NCBI RefSeq assembly: GCF_002001205.1 | Contig: NZ_MUNZ01000073.1 | Coordinates: 1-64,000, forward strand | Direction: 5' to 3' | DNA: 64,000 nt | DNA from: Hydrogenophaga sp. A37 | GTDB lineage: Bacteria; Pseudomonadota; Gammaproteobacteria; Burkholderiales; Burkholderiaceae_C | Shown here: positions 8,883 through 18,452 of the stretch, piece after piece | How the letters are laid out: each line of letters opens with the position of its first letter | Numbering within the stretch: position 1 is the stretch's first letter | Program-made: the position numbers and the translations under genes | Notes under the pieces: generated by a model | The model's database searches: none | Told to the model about the DNA's origin: nothing | Seen by the model: the letters and a program-made list of their open reading frames with translations, nothing else

Positions 8883-9374
8883 ATGAAACATGTTGAGCAG
8901 CACGCCACCAGCAAAGACAGCCAGACTCCCAGAGCACGACTGGACGAAGGCGCGCTGCGCCAGTTGCTGGGCTACCAGCTGGCGCAGGCCAGCATCGTGA
9001 CGAACAGCGCGTTCAGCCACGCGACGGGAGAACCGCTGGCCTTGGGCCAGGTGGAGTTCACTTTGCTTTACTTGATTAGGCAAAACACGTCGGTGACCGC
9101 GTCCCGTCTGGCGCGTGCCCTGGCGGTCAGCATGCCGGCGATCACCGTGTGGATGTCCAAGCTGGAGCAGCGTGGACTGGTGTCCCGTCAACGCAGTGCG
9201 ACGGACAAGCGCTCACAGCACTTCGGTGTCACCGACGAGGGGGAGGCACTGGTTGCGCGCGCGATGACGGCGCTGCTGGAGGCCGATGCCCGGTTGCTGG
9301 CCCATCTGTCCCAGGCGGAGCGCGCCATGCTGCTGGAGTTGCTGCACAAGGTGGCCTTGCACCGTCCCGGTTGA
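8883..9374 (+). CDS. MarR-family transcriptional regulator
   Basis: The 163-residue protein has the MarR winged-helix layout: dimerisation helix, VTASRLARALAVSMPAITVWMSKLEQRGLVSRQRSATDKRSQ as recognition helix plus wing (given here in outline), and a C-terminal dimerisation helix. MarR proteins bind palindromic operators and respond to small, often aromatic, ligands. The gene is divergent from the tannase-like gene with 167 bp between the starts, so it may control that gene and itself. No clear palindrome was identified in the gap. Confidence 0.88.
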   Translation: MKHVEQHATSKDSQTPRARLDEGALRQLLGYQLAQASIVTNSAFSHATGEPLALGQVEFTLLYLIRQNTSVTASRLARALAVSMPAITVWMSKLEQRGLVSRQRSATDKRSQHFGVTDEGEALVARAMTALLEADARLLAHLSQAERAMLLELLHKVALHRPG

Positions 9375-9422
9375 GCCCGGGGTACGACCGGATGCTGCAA
9401 ACCCGTTCGTGGCGGGCAGGGC

Positions 9423-10502
9423 TCATTGGGTGCCCGGTTCACCACATCCGAAGCGGTAGACCGTGCGCGCCCGGTACGGCCGCCCGACCGCCACCCGATT
9501 GAGCGGAAACGCCGGGCAGTTCATCGCGTTGGGGTACTGCTGCGGCTCCAGGCAGATGCCCGCGCGTGGGCGGTGGACCACGCCCTGTTTGCCCACGTCG
9601 GGCAGCGCGCCGGTGCCCAGCGGGTCGGCGGTGTAGACCTGCAGCACCGGCTCGGTGCTCCAGACCTGCAGCGTGCGGCCGCTGGCCTCGCTGCTCAGCG
9701 TGGCGCAAAGCCGCTCCTTGTCGGGGCGGCCCATGTTCAGCCGGTAGGCGTGGTCGATCACCAGCGGTGGCTCGCCGGGCGCCGAGCCACCCAGCCGGCG
9801 CGGTGAACGCAGGTCCAGCGGGTGGCCTTCCAGTGGCGCGAGGGCTCCCATGGCCACGTTGTCGGCGTCGGTCGTCAGCCACTCGGCAGCGTTCACCTGC
9901 AGGCGGTGGCCGTCAATGGTGGGGTCGCCCGGGCCTTCGAGGTTGAAGAAGATGTGGGGCGTGAAGCTGGCGGGAGAAGGTGAGCTGGCGTTGCAGACCG
10001 CGACCGCCTCGTGTTCGATCACCAGGGCGTGGTCGTCGGTGAGGCGGTAGCTCAGCGTCAGGTCCAGCGTGCCCGGGTGGCCGTCGGTCGATGGATCGAA
10101 GCGCAGGCGCAACGTGAGCCGGTCGGGCGCGTCCTGGTGCGCCGCAAACACGCGGTGGCGCGAACCGTTCGGTCCTCCGTGGATGGCGTGTGGACCGGCG
10201 TTGGCTTCCAGTGGGTAGCGGGAGCCCTCCAGGGTGTAGCGCGCCTGCGCGATGCGGCCGGCGTAGCGGCCGATGAAAGCGCCCATGGACGGTGTGCCGG
10301 CCTGCAGCGCGGCCAGACTGTCATAGCCCAAGGCCACGTCGCCCAGCACACCGTCGCGGTCGGGCGCCAGGATCTGCAGCACCTTGGCGCCGAGGTTGCA
10401 GACGGCGACCTCCATGCCATTCGCATGGCGCAGGCGGAACAGGGCGACCGGCTCGCCGTCGATTTCGCCGACGAAGCGCTGCGGGTCCAGCCGGATGTCC
10501 AT
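9423..10502 (-). CDS. galM: Aldose 1-epimerase
   Basis: The 359-residue protein fits the GalM family. It has GAFIGRYAGRIA (substrate-site Arg), NAGPHAIHGGPNGSRHRVF with the catalytic His, a second His/Asp region TPHIFFNLEGPG, DHAYRLN, and GICLEPQQYPNA with the catalytic Glu near the end. It interconverts the alpha and beta anomers of aldoses in the cytoplasm. It is the last gene of the minus-strand sugar-acid operon, 20 bp after the enolase-superfamily gene, and may supply the correct anomer of a uronate or sugar to the dehydrogenase. Substrate is uncertain. Confidence 0.9.
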   Translation of the reverse strand: MDIRLDPQRFVGEIDGEPVALFRLRHANGMEVAVCNLGAKVLQILAPDRDGVLGDVALGYDSLAALQAGTPSMGAFIGRYAGRIAQARYTLEGSRYPLEANAGPHAIHGGPNGSRHRVFAAHQDAPDRLTLRLRFDPSTDGHPGTLDLTLSYRLTDDHALVIEHEAVAVCNASSPSPASFTPHIFFNLEGPGDPTIDGHRLQVNAAEWLTTDADNVAMGALAPLEGHPLDLRSPRRLGGSAPGEPPLVIDHAYRLNMGRPDKERLCATLSSEASGRTLQVWSTEPVLQVYTADPLGTGALPDVGKQGVVHRPRAGICLEPQQYPNAMNCPAFPLNRVAVGRPYRARTVYRFGCGEPGTQ

Positions 10503-10522
10503 GTCCGTGTGGAACCTGGTCG

Positions 10523-11659
10523 TCAGACCCGCGCACCCACTTCAACACGCTCGCGCGTCCAGCCACGCGCCTGCTCGCTCAGCGTGAGGCCAAGGCCCGG
10601 GCGCGTGGGCACGAGCATGCGGCCGTTCGCGATGTCAATGCGCTCGTTGAACAGCGGCTCCAGCCACTCGAAGTGCTCGACCCAGGGCTCGGTCGGGTAG
10701 GCCGCGGCCAGGTGCACGTGCAGCTCCATCGCGAAGTGCGGAGCCAGCATGAGGCCCGCGTGCTGCGCCAGGCCGGCCACCTTGAGGAAGGGCGTGATGC
10801 CGCCGACGCGCGGGCCGTCGGGCATCAGGTAGTCGGCCGCTCGGTGGCGGATCAGGTCCCAGTGTTCGCCGGCGCTGGTCAGCATCTCGCCGGTGGCGAT
10901 GGGGGTGTCGAACTGCAGCGCCAGCGCGGCGTGGCCCTCGTGGTCGTAGGCGTCCAGCGGCTCTTCGATCCACACCAGGTTGAAGCCTTCGAGCGCGCGG
11001 CACATGCGCTGCGCGGTCGGGCGGTCCCACTGCTGGTTGGCGTCCACCATCAACGGCACGCCGTCGCCCAGGTGCTCGCGCACGGCTTGCACGCGCTGCA
11101 TGTCGATGCGCCCGTCGGGCTGGCCCACCTTGAGCTTGATACCGCCGATGCCGCGCGCCACGGAGGCCGCGGCGTTGACCTTGAGCTGGTCGATGGGCGT
11201 GTGCAGGAAGCCGCCCGAGGTGTTGTAGCAGCGCACGGAATCGCGGTGCGCGCCCAGCAGCTTGGCCAGCGACAGGTTCGCGCGCCGCGCCTTCACATCC
11301 CACAGTGCCACGTCGAACGCGCCGATGGCCTGGGTGGCGAGGCCGCTGCGCCCCGCCGACGCACCGGCCCAGCACAGCTTGTCCCACAGGCGCGCGATGT
11401 CGTTCGGGTCTTCGCCGATCAGGTTGGGCGCGATCTCCTGCGCGTGCGCAAACTGGCCCGGCCCGCCCGCCAGCTTGCTGTAGCTCAGGCCCAGGCCTTC
11501 ATGGCCCTGTTCGGTCTGCAGTTCGACGAACAGCATCGCGATCTCGGTCATCGGCTTCTGGCGCCCGGTCAGCACCTTGGCGTCGCTGATCGGGTTGGCC
11601 AGCGGCAGGTAACACGAAGAGATGCGCATCCAGGCGATGCGGTCGGCGGGCTGGCTCAT
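10523..11659 (-). CDS. Enolase-superfamily dehydratase, talarate/galactarate type
   Basis: The 378-residue protein is a mandelate racemase/muconate lactonising enzyme homologue. It shows the KxK acid/base motif in GIKLKVGQ, metal ligands in VDANQQW, IEEPL and ATGEM, and a His in APHFAMELHVHL. This pattern resembles L-talarate/galactarate dehydratases, which make 5-dehydro-4-deoxyglucarate. It lies between a Bug-type binding protein and galM, in the same direction as garD and gudD. The context supports an acid-sugar dehydratase; the exact substrate cannot be read from the sequence. Confidence 0.82.
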   Translation of the reverse strand: MSQPADRIAWMRISSCYLPLANPISDAKVLTGRQKPMTEIAMLFVELQTEQGHEGLGLSYSKLAGGPGQFAHAQEIAPNLIGEDPNDIARLWDKLCWAGASAGRSGLATQAIGAFDVALWDVKARRANLSLAKLLGAHRDSVRCYNTSGGFLHTPIDQLKVNAAASVARGIGGIKLKVGQPDGRIDMQRVQAVREHLGDGVPLMVDANQQWDRPTAQRMCRALEGFNLVWIEEPLDAYDHEGHAALALQFDTPIATGEMLTSAGEHWDLIRHRAADYLMPDGPRVGGITPFLKVAGLAQHAGLMLAPHFAMELHVHLAAAYPTEPWVEHFEWLEPLFNERIDIANGRMLVPTRPGLGLTLSEQARGWTRERVEVGARV

Positions 11660-11678
11660 GGGCGTTCGATGCCTGGGC

Positions 11679-12659
11679 TTATTGCGGCTTGATGCCGGCG
11701 GTCTTGATCACCTTGGTCCAGCGCGGCAGTTCGCTGGCGACGAAGTCCGAGTAGGGCTTCACGCCCTGCACCGGCACCACGAAGCCGTTGCCTTCCATCT
11801 TCTGTTTGATGGCGGGCATGGCCATGACTTCCTTGAACGCGGCTTCGAGCTTGGCCACGATGGGCGCGGGCGTGCCCTTGGGCACCGACATGCCCGACCA
11901 GCTCAGCGCTTCGAAGCCCGGGTAGCCGGATTCGGCCACGGTGGGCACGTCCGGATACAGCACATTGCGCTGCAGGCTGGAGACCGCCAGCGGGCGCAGC
12001 TTGCCGGCCTTGATGTGCGGCAGGGCCACGTCCTGGTTGATGAACATCATCGGGATTTCGTTGCCGAGCAGCGCGGTCATCATCGGGCCGCCGCCGCGGT
12101 AGGGAATGCCGGTCATGAAGATGCCGGCCGTCTGCTTGAACAGCTCCATCGCCATGTGGCCCGAGGCCGCGTGGGTGTAGCCGTAGTCGAGCTTGCCGGG
12201 GTTGGCCTTGGCGGCCTTCACCAGGTCGGCCAGGGTCTTGTAGGGCTGGCTGGCGTTGACCACCAGCACGTTGGGGCCGCTGTGCACGTGGCTGATGTGG
12301 ATGAAGTCCTTGATCGAGTCGTACTTGAGGTTGGGGTCCAGGCCGTGGGCCACGGCGTTCTGGCCCACGCCGGTCTGAATGATCGTGTAGCCGTCGGGCG
12401 CGGCCTTGGAACCGCGCTCGGTGCCGATCACGCCACCGGCGCCGCCCACGTTCTCGACCACGACCGGCTGGCCCAGCACCTTGGCCAGTGGCTCGGCCAC
12501 CATGCGGCCCATCACGTCGCTGGTGCCACCGGGCGGGAAGGCCACGATGATCTTGATGGGTTTGTTGGGGTAGTCGCTCTGGGCCAGGGCGACCTGGGGC
12601 AGGGCCGCGCTCAGAGCGGCCAGTGCGGATGCGGCGATCAGTTGTCGGCGGTGGTTCAT
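11679..12659 (-). CDS. Bug/TctC-family periplasmic binding protein
   Basis: This 326-residue protein starts with a signal peptide (MNHRRQLIAASALAALSAA, cleavage near VALAQ). It then shows YPNKPIKIIVAFPPGGTSDV and VVVENVGGAGG, the signature of tripartite tricarboxylate transporter binding proteins. It should capture a carboxylated solute in the periplasm. No TctA or TctB membrane gene is in the window, so it is an orphan binding protein, as is common in Burkholderiales. An aldarate ligand is inferred from neighbouring garD and gudD. The start at 12659 is preceded by GGAGATACACC. Confidence 0.9.
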   Translation of the reverse strand: MNHRRQLIAASALAALSAALPQVALAQSDYPNKPIKIIVAFPPGGTSDVMGRMVAEPLAKVLGQPVVVENVGGAGGVIGTERGSKAAPDGYTIIQTGVGQNAVAHGLDPNLKYDSIKDFIHISHVHSGPNVLVVNASQPYKTLADLVKAAKANPGKLDYGYTHAASGHMAMELFKQTAGIFMTGIPYRGGGPMMTALLGNEIPMMFINQDVALPHIKAGKLRPLAVSSLQRNVLYPDVPTVAESGYPGFEALSWSGMSVPKGTPAPIVAKLEAAFKEVMAMPAIKQKMEGNGFVVPVQGVKPYSDFVASELPRWTKVIKTAGIKPQ

Positions 12660-12769
12660 GGTGTATCTCCGTGGTGGATGGAAAAAGTCGCCGGTCTTGC
12701 CGTCGGCTTCAGGGGAAAACGGGGATCGGTTGTCATGGGGCCGGCGCGTGTGAAACGATGCCCCCCAGG

Positions 12770-12843
12770 GCACCGCCGGGCCGGCTCCGCCGGACGGCCA
12801 GTGCCGCCCCCCTTGGGGGGTGACGCGAAGCGGCGCGGGGGGG
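12770..12843 (-). repeat. Repeat A copy touching the garD stop codon
   Basis: The element has CCGGCTCCGCCGG, CCCCCCTTGGGGGG and GCGAAGCGGCGC hairpin parts. Its G-run ends at 12843 and the garD stop starts at 12844. Confidence 0.85.
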
Positions 12844-14391
12844 TCATGTCACCGGCGCCGGGTTGAACAGCACCAGCGCGTTGTGCAGCTTCCAGTGCTC
12901 GGCCCAGGTTTTCTGGCCGCTGGCGACCGCGAGCATCAGTTCGAAGAGTTCCTGGCCCACGCTTTCAATCGTGGCATCGCCGCTGGCGATCTGTCCGGCG
13001 TTCAGGTCCATCAGGTCGTGCCAGCGCCGGGCGAGGTCGTCGCGCGTGGCCACCTTGATCACCGGGCATTCGGCCAGGCCGTAGGGCGTGCCCCGGCCGG
13101 TGGTGAAGATGTGCAGGTTCATGCCGGCGGCGAGCTGCAGCGTGCCGCAGATGAAGTCGCTCGCGGGCGTGGCGGCGAAGATCAGGCCCTTCTGCTTCAC
13201 CTTCTCGCCGGGCGCGATCACGCCGTGGATCGGGCCGTTGCCGCTCTTGACGATGGAGCCCATGGCCTTCTCGACGATGTTCGAGAGGCCACCCTTCTTG
13301 TTGCCGGGTGTGGTGTTGGCGCTGCGGTCGGCCTGGCCGCGCGCCAGGTAGGCGTCGTACCAGCCGAGCTCGCGCACGATGGCGTCGGCCACGTCCTGCG
13401 TCGCCGCGCGGCGCGTGAGCTGGTCCACCGCGTCGCGCACCTCGGTGTTCTCGCTGAACATCACGGTCGCGCCGGCGCGCACCAGAAGGTCGGTGGCGTG
13501 GCCCACCGCCGGGTTGGCCGTGACGCCGGAAAACGCGTCGCTGCCGCCGCACTGCACGCCCACCACCAGGTCGGACGCGGGGCAGGTGGTGCGCTGGCGG
13601 CGGTTCAGGCGCTCCAGGTGCACGCGGGCCTGCCGGAGGATGCTGTCGATCATGGACATGAAGCCCACATGGGCCTCGTCCTGCAGCACGACCACGTCGA
13701 GTTCGCTGCCGCGCTGGTCGCTGATCGGGATGGCTCCCGGCGGCAACAGCCGCTCGGGCTGCAGCTTCTCGCAGCCCAGGCTCAGCACCATGACCTCGCC
13801 GCCGAAGTTGGGGTTGCTCGCGATGTTGCGCAGGGTGCGGATGGGGATGATGGCGTCGGGCGCGTCGATGGCGACGCCGCAGCCGTAGGTGTGCTCCAGG
13901 CCCACCACGCCGTCCACGTGGGGGTAGAGCGGCAGCAGCTCGGTCTTGATGCGTTCGACCGCCACGTCCAGCACACCCGCCACGCACTGCACGGTGGTGG
14001 TGATGGCCAGCAGGTTGCGTGTGCCCACGCTGCCGTCGGCGTTGCGGTAGCCCTCAAAGGTGTATCCGCCCAGCGGCGGCAGATCGGCGGGCGGTGTGGG
14101 CGCGGGCAAGCCCTGCAGCGACACCGCGGCGGGCATCACCAGCCGCTGTTCGTTGACCCAGCCGCCGGCGGGAATGTCCACCGCCGTGTGGCCGATCACC
14201 ACGTTGTAGCGGCGCACGGCGCTGCCGGCGGGCAGGTCGGTCAGCGCGACCTTGTGGCCCTGCGGCACGGCGTGCACCAGCGTGGGACCGCCGGGCAAGG
14301 CGGTGCCGGCGGGCAGGCCGCCGTCGTTGACCACCACGGCCACGTTGTCGGCCGGGTGGATAAGGATGGTGCGGGGGGCTGAGGGACTCAT
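12844..14391 (-). CDS. garD: Galactarate dehydratase (UxaA/GarD family)
   Basis: The 515-residue protein has an N-terminal SAF-like domain (about 1-100). It then has the altronate/galactarate dehydratase body with [64 protein letters not shown] and [18 protein letters not shown]; the Cys residues suit a metal site. GarD converts galactarate to 5-dehydro-4-deoxyglucarate in the cytoplasm. Length is close to the 523 of the E. coli enzyme. The start at 14391 avoids reading through the repeat upstream. It lies between gudD and the Bug protein in one minus-strand run. Confidence 0.9.
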   Translation of the reverse strand: MSPSAPRTILIHPADNVAVVVNDGGLPAGTALPGGPTLVHAVPQGHKVALTDLPAGSAVRRYNVVIGHTAVDIPAGGWVNEQRLVMPAAVSLQGLPAPTPPADLPPLGGYTFEGYRNADGSVGTRNLLAITTTVQCVAGVLDVAVERIKTELLPLYPHVDGVVGLEHTYGCGVAIDAPDAIIPIRTLRNIASNPNFGGEVMVLSLGCEKLQPERLLPPGAIPISDQRGSELDVVVLQDEAHVGFMSMIDSILRQARVHLERLNRRQRTTCPASDLVVGVQCGGSDAFSGVTANPAVGHATDLLVRAGATVMFSENTEVRDAVDQLTRRAATQDVADAIVRELGWYDAYLARGQADRSANTTPGNKKGGLSNIVEKAMGSIVKSGNGPIHGVIAPGEKVKQKGLIFAATPASDFICGTLQLAAGMNLHIFTTGRGTPYGLAECPVIKVATRDDLARRWHDLMDLNAGQIASGDATIESVGQELFELMLAVASGQKTWAEHWKLHNALVLFNPAPVT

Positions 14392-14427
14392 GGCGGTGTT
14401 TCCGGCGTGCAAGGCTTTAGCGGGGAT

Positions 14428-14496
14428 GCCGTGGGACCGGCTTCGCCGGGCCACAGGCATCGCCCTCTGGGGGGTGACGCGAAGCGGCGCGGGGGG
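14428..14496 (-). repeat. Repeat A copy touching the gudD stop codon
   Basis: It has the three hairpin parts ACCGGCTTCGCCGG, CCCTCTGGGGGG and GCGAAGCGGCGC. The G-run ends at 14496 and the gudD stop starts at 14497. Confidence 0.85.
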
Positions 14497-15840
14497 TCAT
14501 CTCACTAAGCACGGTCGCTTGTTGTCGAAGGTCCAGCCGGGGATCAGGTACTGCATGGCCATGGCGTCGTCGCGCGCACCCAGGCCGTGCTGCAGGTAGA
14601 GCTGGTGGGCTTTCTCGACCTCGGCCATGTCGATCTCGATGCCCAGGCCGGGTTTCTTCGGTACCTGCACGTAGCCGCCTTCGATCTTCATCGGGTCTTT
14701 CGTCAGGCGCTGGCCGTCCTGCCAGATCCAGTGCGTGTCGATGGCGGTCACCTTGCCCGGCGCAGCCGCGCCCACGTGGGTGAACATGGCCAGCGAGATG
14801 TCGAAGTGGTTGTTGGAGTGCGAACCCCAGGTCAGGCCCCAGTCGCGGCAGGTCTGCGCCACGCGCACGCTGCCGGCCATGGTCCAGAAGTGCGGGTCGG
14901 CCAGGGGGATGTCCACGCTCTGCAGCGCCAGAGAATGGGCCAGCTGGCGCCAGTCGGTGGCGACCATGTTGGTCGCGGTGGGCAGGCCGGTGGCGCGGCG
15001 GAACTCGGCCATCACCTCGCGGCCGCTGAAACCGTCTTCGGCGCCACACGGGTCTTCGGCGTAGGCCACCACGCCGCGCATTTTTTCGCCCAGGCGGATC
15101 GCGTCTTTCAGCAGCCAGCCGCCGTTCGGGTCCAGCGTCACGCGGGCTTCGGGGAAACGCTGGTGCAAGGCCGTCACGGCTTCCACTTCTTCGTCGCCGC
15201 TCAGCACGCCGCCCTTGAGCTTGAAGTCCTGGAAGCCATAGCGCTTTTGCGCGGCCTCGGCCAGGCGCACCACGGCCTCGGGCGTCATCGCCTTCTCGTG
15301 GCGCAGGCGGCACCAGTCGTCGGCGTTGTCCGGTTCGCTGGCCGAATCGACATATGGCAAGTCTGTCTTGGTGCGATCACCCACGAAGAACAGGTAACCC
15401 AGCATCTGCACCGCGTCGCGCTGCTGGCCTTCGCCGAGCAGGGCCGCGACCGGCACGCCCAAGTGCTGGCCCATCAGGTCCAGCAGGGCCGACTCCACGG
15501 CCGTCACGGCGTGGATGGTGGTGCGCAGGTCAAAGGTCTGAAGGCCGCGCCCGCCGCTGTCGCGGTCGGCAAACTGGGTGCGCATGGCGTTGAGGATCGC
15601 CTGCAGGTTGCCGACGGTCTGGCCTTCAACCAGCGCTCGCGCGTCCTCCAGCGTCTGGCGGATCTTCTCGCCACCCGGCACCTCGCCCAGGCCGGTGTGG
15701 CCCGCGTTGTCGGTGACGATGACGATGTTGCGCGTGAAGAAGGGCGCGTGTGCGCCCGAGAGGTTGAGCAGCATGCCGTCACGCCCCGCCACCGGGATCA
15801 CACGCATGGACGAAACAACAGGGGCGGTAGAAGCGGTCAT
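14497..15840 (-). CDS. gudD: Glucarate dehydratase
   Basis: The 447-residue protein matches GudD in length and motifs: [18 protein letters not shown] at the N-terminus, [10 protein letters not shown] (KxK), [23 protein letters not shown] and [19 protein letters not shown] with the catalytic His. It dehydrates D-glucarate (and often L-idarate) to 5-dehydro-4-deoxyglucarate in the cytoplasm. It is followed by garD and preceded by kdgD, the next enzyme of the pathway. A repeat A copy abuts each end of the gene's neighbourhood. Confidence 0.95.
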   Translation of the reverse strand: MTASTAPVVSSMRVIPVAGRDGMLLNLSGAHAPFFTRNIVIVTDNAGHTGLGEVPGGEKIRQTLEDARALVEGQTVGNLQAILNAMRTQFADRDSGGRGLQTFDLRTTIHAVTAVESALLDLMGQHLGVPVAALLGEGQQRDAVQMLGYLFFVGDRTKTDLPYVDSASEPDNADDWCRLRHEKAMTPEAVVRLAEAAQKRYGFQDFKLKGGVLSGDEEVEAVTALHQRFPEARVTLDPNGGWLLKDAIRLGEKMRGVVAYAEDPCGAEDGFSGREVMAEFRRATGLPTATNMVATDWRQLAHSLALQSVDIPLADPHFWTMAGSVRVAQTCRDWGLTWGSHSNNHFDISLAMFTHVGAAAPGKVTAIDTHWIWQDGQRLTKDPMKIEGGYVQVPKKPGLGIEIDMAEVEKAHQLYLQHGLGARDDAMAMQYLIPGWTFDNKRPCLVR

Positions 15841-15890
15841 AGGAAAAAAGAGAAAAACGGAGGAGCGACGGGAAGCAAACCGAGGGCGCC

Positions 15891-15959
15891 GCGGAACCGG
15901 CTTTGCCGGGCCGCCAGCGCCGCCCCCTGGGGGGTGACGCCGCAGGCGGCGCGGGGGGG
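15891..15959 (-). repeat. Repeat A copy just after kdgD
   Basis: It has ACCGGCTTTGCCGG, CCCCCTGGGGGG and GCCGCAGGCGGC. The G-run ends about five bases before the kdgD stop at 15965. Confidence 0.85.
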
Positions 15960-15964
15960 CACCA

Positions 15965-16882
15965 TCACTGAGGTCCGAGCGCGTCGATCAGCGCCTTGAG
16001 TTCGTCCATCTCGCTGGGCTTGAGGTCCGACAGCGGGGCGCGCACCGGGCCGGCGTCGTGGCCGACCAGCTTGGCGCCCGCTTTGATGATGCTCACGCCA
16101 TAGCCTTCGACGCGGTTGCGGATCTTCAGATAGGGCATGAAGAATGCTTTCAGCAGGCGGTGCTGCGTGGCCATGTCGTCAGTGCGCACGGCTTCGTAGA
16201 ACTGCATCGCGGTCTTCGGGATGAAGTTGAAGACGGCGGACGAATACACCGGCGTGCCCAGCGCCTTGTAGGCGGCGGCGTAGACCTCGGCCGTGGGCAG
16301 GCCGCCCAGGTAGGCGAAGCGGTCGCCCATCGCCATGTAGACGGATGACATCAACTCGATGTTGCCCAGGCCGTCCTTGAAGCCGATCAGGTTGGGGCAG
16401 CGCTCGGCCAGGATGGCCAGCGATTCGGGCGTGAACTTGGTGCGGTCGCGGTTGTAGACGATGACGCCGAACTGCACGCTCTTGCAGATCTGTTCCACGT
16501 GGGCGATCAGGCCTTCCTGGCCGGCTTCTGTCAGGTAGTGGGGCAGCAGCAGGATGCCGTGGGCGCCCAGGCGCTCGGCTTCCTGCGCATGGGCGATGGC
16601 CGTGCGGGTGGGGCCGCCCGCGCCGGCAATGATCGGCACCTTGCCGTGGCAGGTGTCCACGGCGGTCTTGATGATCTGGCCGTATTCATCGCCGTAGAGC
16701 GAGAAGTACTCGCCCGTGCCGCCTGCGGCGAACAGCGCGCTGGCACCGTAGGGGGCCAGCCACTCCAGGCGGGCGGCGTAGGAGGCGGCGTTGAAGTTGC
16801 CCTGGGCGTCGAAGTCCGTCACGGGGAAGGACAGCAGGCCGGTGGACATGACTTGCTTGAGGTCTTGCGGGGTGTATTGCAT
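15965..16882 (-). CDS. kdgD: 5-dehydro-4-deoxyglucarate dehydratase
   Basis: The 305-residue protein is a class I (Schiff-base) member of the DapA/NanA superfamily: [12 protein letters not shown] at the start, [32 protein letters not shown] with the Tyr, and [10 protein letters not shown] with the Schiff-base Lys. KdgD dehydrates and decarboxylates 5-dehydro-4-deoxyglucarate to 2,5-dioxopentanoate (2-oxoglutarate semialdehyde). It probably begins its own transcript, because a regulator half-palindrome site lies 55 bp upstream. Its product is the substrate of the dehydrogenase at 24218-25690. Confidence 0.94.
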   Translation of the reverse strand: MQYTPQDLKQVMSTGLLSFPVTDFDAQGNFNAASYAARLEWLAPYGASALFAAGGTGEYFSLYGDEYGQIIKTAVDTCHGKVPIIAGAGGPTRTAIAHAQEAERLGAHGILLLPHYLTEAGQEGLIAHVEQICKSVQFGVIVYNRDRTKFTPESLAILAERCPNLIGFKDGLGNIELMSSVYMAMGDRFAYLGGLPTAEVYAAAYKALGTPVYSSAVFNFIPKTAMQFYEAVRTDDMATQHRLLKAFFMPYLKIRNRVEGYGVSIIKAGAKLVGHDAGPVRAPLSDLKPSEMDELKALIDALGPQ

Positions 16883-16936
16883 GGAAGTTCTGCCTGGGTG
16901 GGTGGAGAAGGTGGATCTTGGTGGCCTAGTTATAGG

Positions 16937-16947
16937 ATGTCAGACAA
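16937..16947. promoter_or_regulatory. Candidate FadR/GntR operator before kdgD
   Basis: ATGTCAGACAA differs by one base from the palindrome TTGTCAGACAA found before the GntR regulator gene at 23308. Both sites continue with CTGG and then ATTGTG a few bases later. The site is about 55 bp upstream of the kdgD start. Binding is an inference. Confidence 0.65.
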
Positions 16948-17024
16948 CTGGCGCTATTGTGGAGAAACGATGAGGAGGGCGTCAAGGGCTTCCATTCATA
17001 TATGTGGAAACCCCTTATCCCTCG

Positions 17025-18314
17025 TCAGAACCGCGGCTGGTGACCGGTGAAGCCGGGGTCGTACTTGCGCATCTGCCCCAGGTCGTCCCGGTTGCGAATG
17101 CCCGTGTTCAGGTAGTTGTCATACAACTGGGCCAGGGCCTCGCGGTCGATCTGGACGCCCAGGCCGGGCGAGGTCGGCACGCGCAGGCTTCCGTCTTCAA
17201 ACCTCAGGCGGCCGCCCTGCACCACCTCGTCGTCCTGCCAGGGGTAGTGGGTGTCGCAGGCGTACGAGAGTTGGGGCACCGAGGCCGCCAGGTGCGTCAT
17301 CGCGGTGAGGCTGATGCCGAGGTGCGAGTTCGAGTGCATCGACAGGCCCAGGCCGAAGGTCTCGCACATCAGCGCCAGGCGCTGCGTGGCGCGCAGGCCG
17401 CCCCAGTAGTGGTGGTCGCTCAGCACGATCTTCACCGGGCAGCCCATCTCGGCGTTGCGGCGGAATTCCTTCAGGTCGGTCACCACCATGTTGGTGGCCA
17501 GCGGCACCTCGCACGCGGCGGCCACGGCGGCAATGCCGTCCAGGCCCGGGGCCGGGTCTTCGTAGTACTCCAGCACGCCGCGCAGCTGCTCCACCACCTT
17601 GAGGCTGGTGGGCACGGTCCAGTTGCCGTTCGGGTCGATGCGCAGCGGCGCGCCCGGGAAAGCCTTGGCCAGCGCCAGCATGGCGGCCACTTCTTGCTCC
17701 GGCGGCAGCGCGCCGGCCTTGAGCTTGATGCTCTTGAAGCCGTACTGATCGATCATGCGGCGCGCCTGCGCCACCAGCTGTTCGGGCGTGATGCCCTCGC
17801 CCCAGGGGTCGGGCGCGTAGGGCTGGTCGATGTGCTCGGCGTACTTGAAGAACAGGTAGGCGCTGAAGGGCACGGCGGGGCGCGCCGCGCCACCCAGCAG
17901 ATCGACCACCGGCGCGTTCGCCAGCTGGCCCTGCAGGTCCATCATCGCCACTTCAAACGCGCTGATCACCTTGGCCACGGTCTTGGACACGTGGGTGCCC
18001 GGCGCCAGGGAGACCTGTGTGCCGAGAAACTCCGACGCGGTCTGCTGGGGTGTCACGAGCGCGGCGACGCGGGTCTCCATGTCGTTGAGCGCCCAGGGCG
18101 ATAGCCCCGTGAGCGCGGGCGCCGCCTTGGCCATGGCGTCGAGCATCGGCAGGTCGCCGTAGCTCTCGTTGATGCCGACCAGGCCCGAGTGGGTCTCGAT
18201 CTCGATGATCGAGCGCAGGGCCCAGGGCTCGTGGATGCCGGCCGCGTTGAGCAGCGGCGGATCGCGAAACGCGATGGGCGTGACGCGGACATGGCGGATG
18301 GTGTGGGAAGTCAT
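17025..18314 (-). CDS. Second glucarate-dehydratase-like enolase-superfamily protein
   Basis: The 429-residue protein is a GudD paralogue: FRDPPLLNAAGIHEPWALRSIIEIET at the N-terminus (in outline), SIKLKAGALP (KxK), RIDPNGNW, YYEDPAPG, TNMVVTDLKEF and SMHSNSHLGISLTAMTHL with the catalytic His. It shares the GudD-type active site but diverges from the gene at 14497, so it may act on another aldarate, or be like the GudX partners of GudD. It sits after the TRAP large permease gene and before the kdgD promoter region. The start at 18314 excludes the repeat-derived leader. Confidence 0.85.
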   Translation of the reverse strand: MTSHTIRHVRVTPIAFRDPPLLNAAGIHEPWALRSIIEIETHSGLVGINESYGDLPMLDAMAKAAPALTGLSPWALNDMETRVAALVTPQQTASEFLGTQVSLAPGTHVSKTVAKVISAFEVAMMDLQGQLANAPVVDLLGGAARPAVPFSAYLFFKYAEHIDQPYAPDPWGEGITPEQLVAQARRMIDQYGFKSIKLKAGALPPEQEVAAMLALAKAFPGAPLRIDPNGNWTVPTSLKVVEQLRGVLEYYEDPAPGLDGIAAVAAACEVPLATNMVVTDLKEFRRNAEMGCPVKIVLSDHHYWGGLRATQRLALMCETFGLGLSMHSNSHLGISLTAMTHLAASVPQLSYACDTHYPWQDDEVVQGGRLRFEDGSLRVPTSPGLGVQIDREALAQLYDNYLNTGIRNRDDLGQMRKYDPGFTGHQPRF

Positions 18315-18372
18315 TTCAGTTTTCCATGGCGACGGAGCGCCACACGCAACGCATGAAGCAACGCCACCCAGG

Positions 18373-18448
18373 GGCACCGCCGGGCTGGCTTTGCCAGACG
18401 GCCAGTGCCGCCCCCCTTGAGGGGGGTGACGCGAAGCGGCGCGGGGGG
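18373..18448 (-). repeat. Repeat A copy just after dctM
   Basis: It has TGGCTTTGCCA, CCCCCCTTGAGGGGGG and GCGAAGCGGCGC. The G-run ends four bases before the stop codon of the TRAP large permease at 18453. Confidence 0.85.
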
Positions 18449-18452
18449 TGTG

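Noticed and set aside
11679..12659. A full tripartite tricarboxylate transporter
   Set aside because: Only the binding protein is present; no TctA or TctB-like membrane gene lies in the window.
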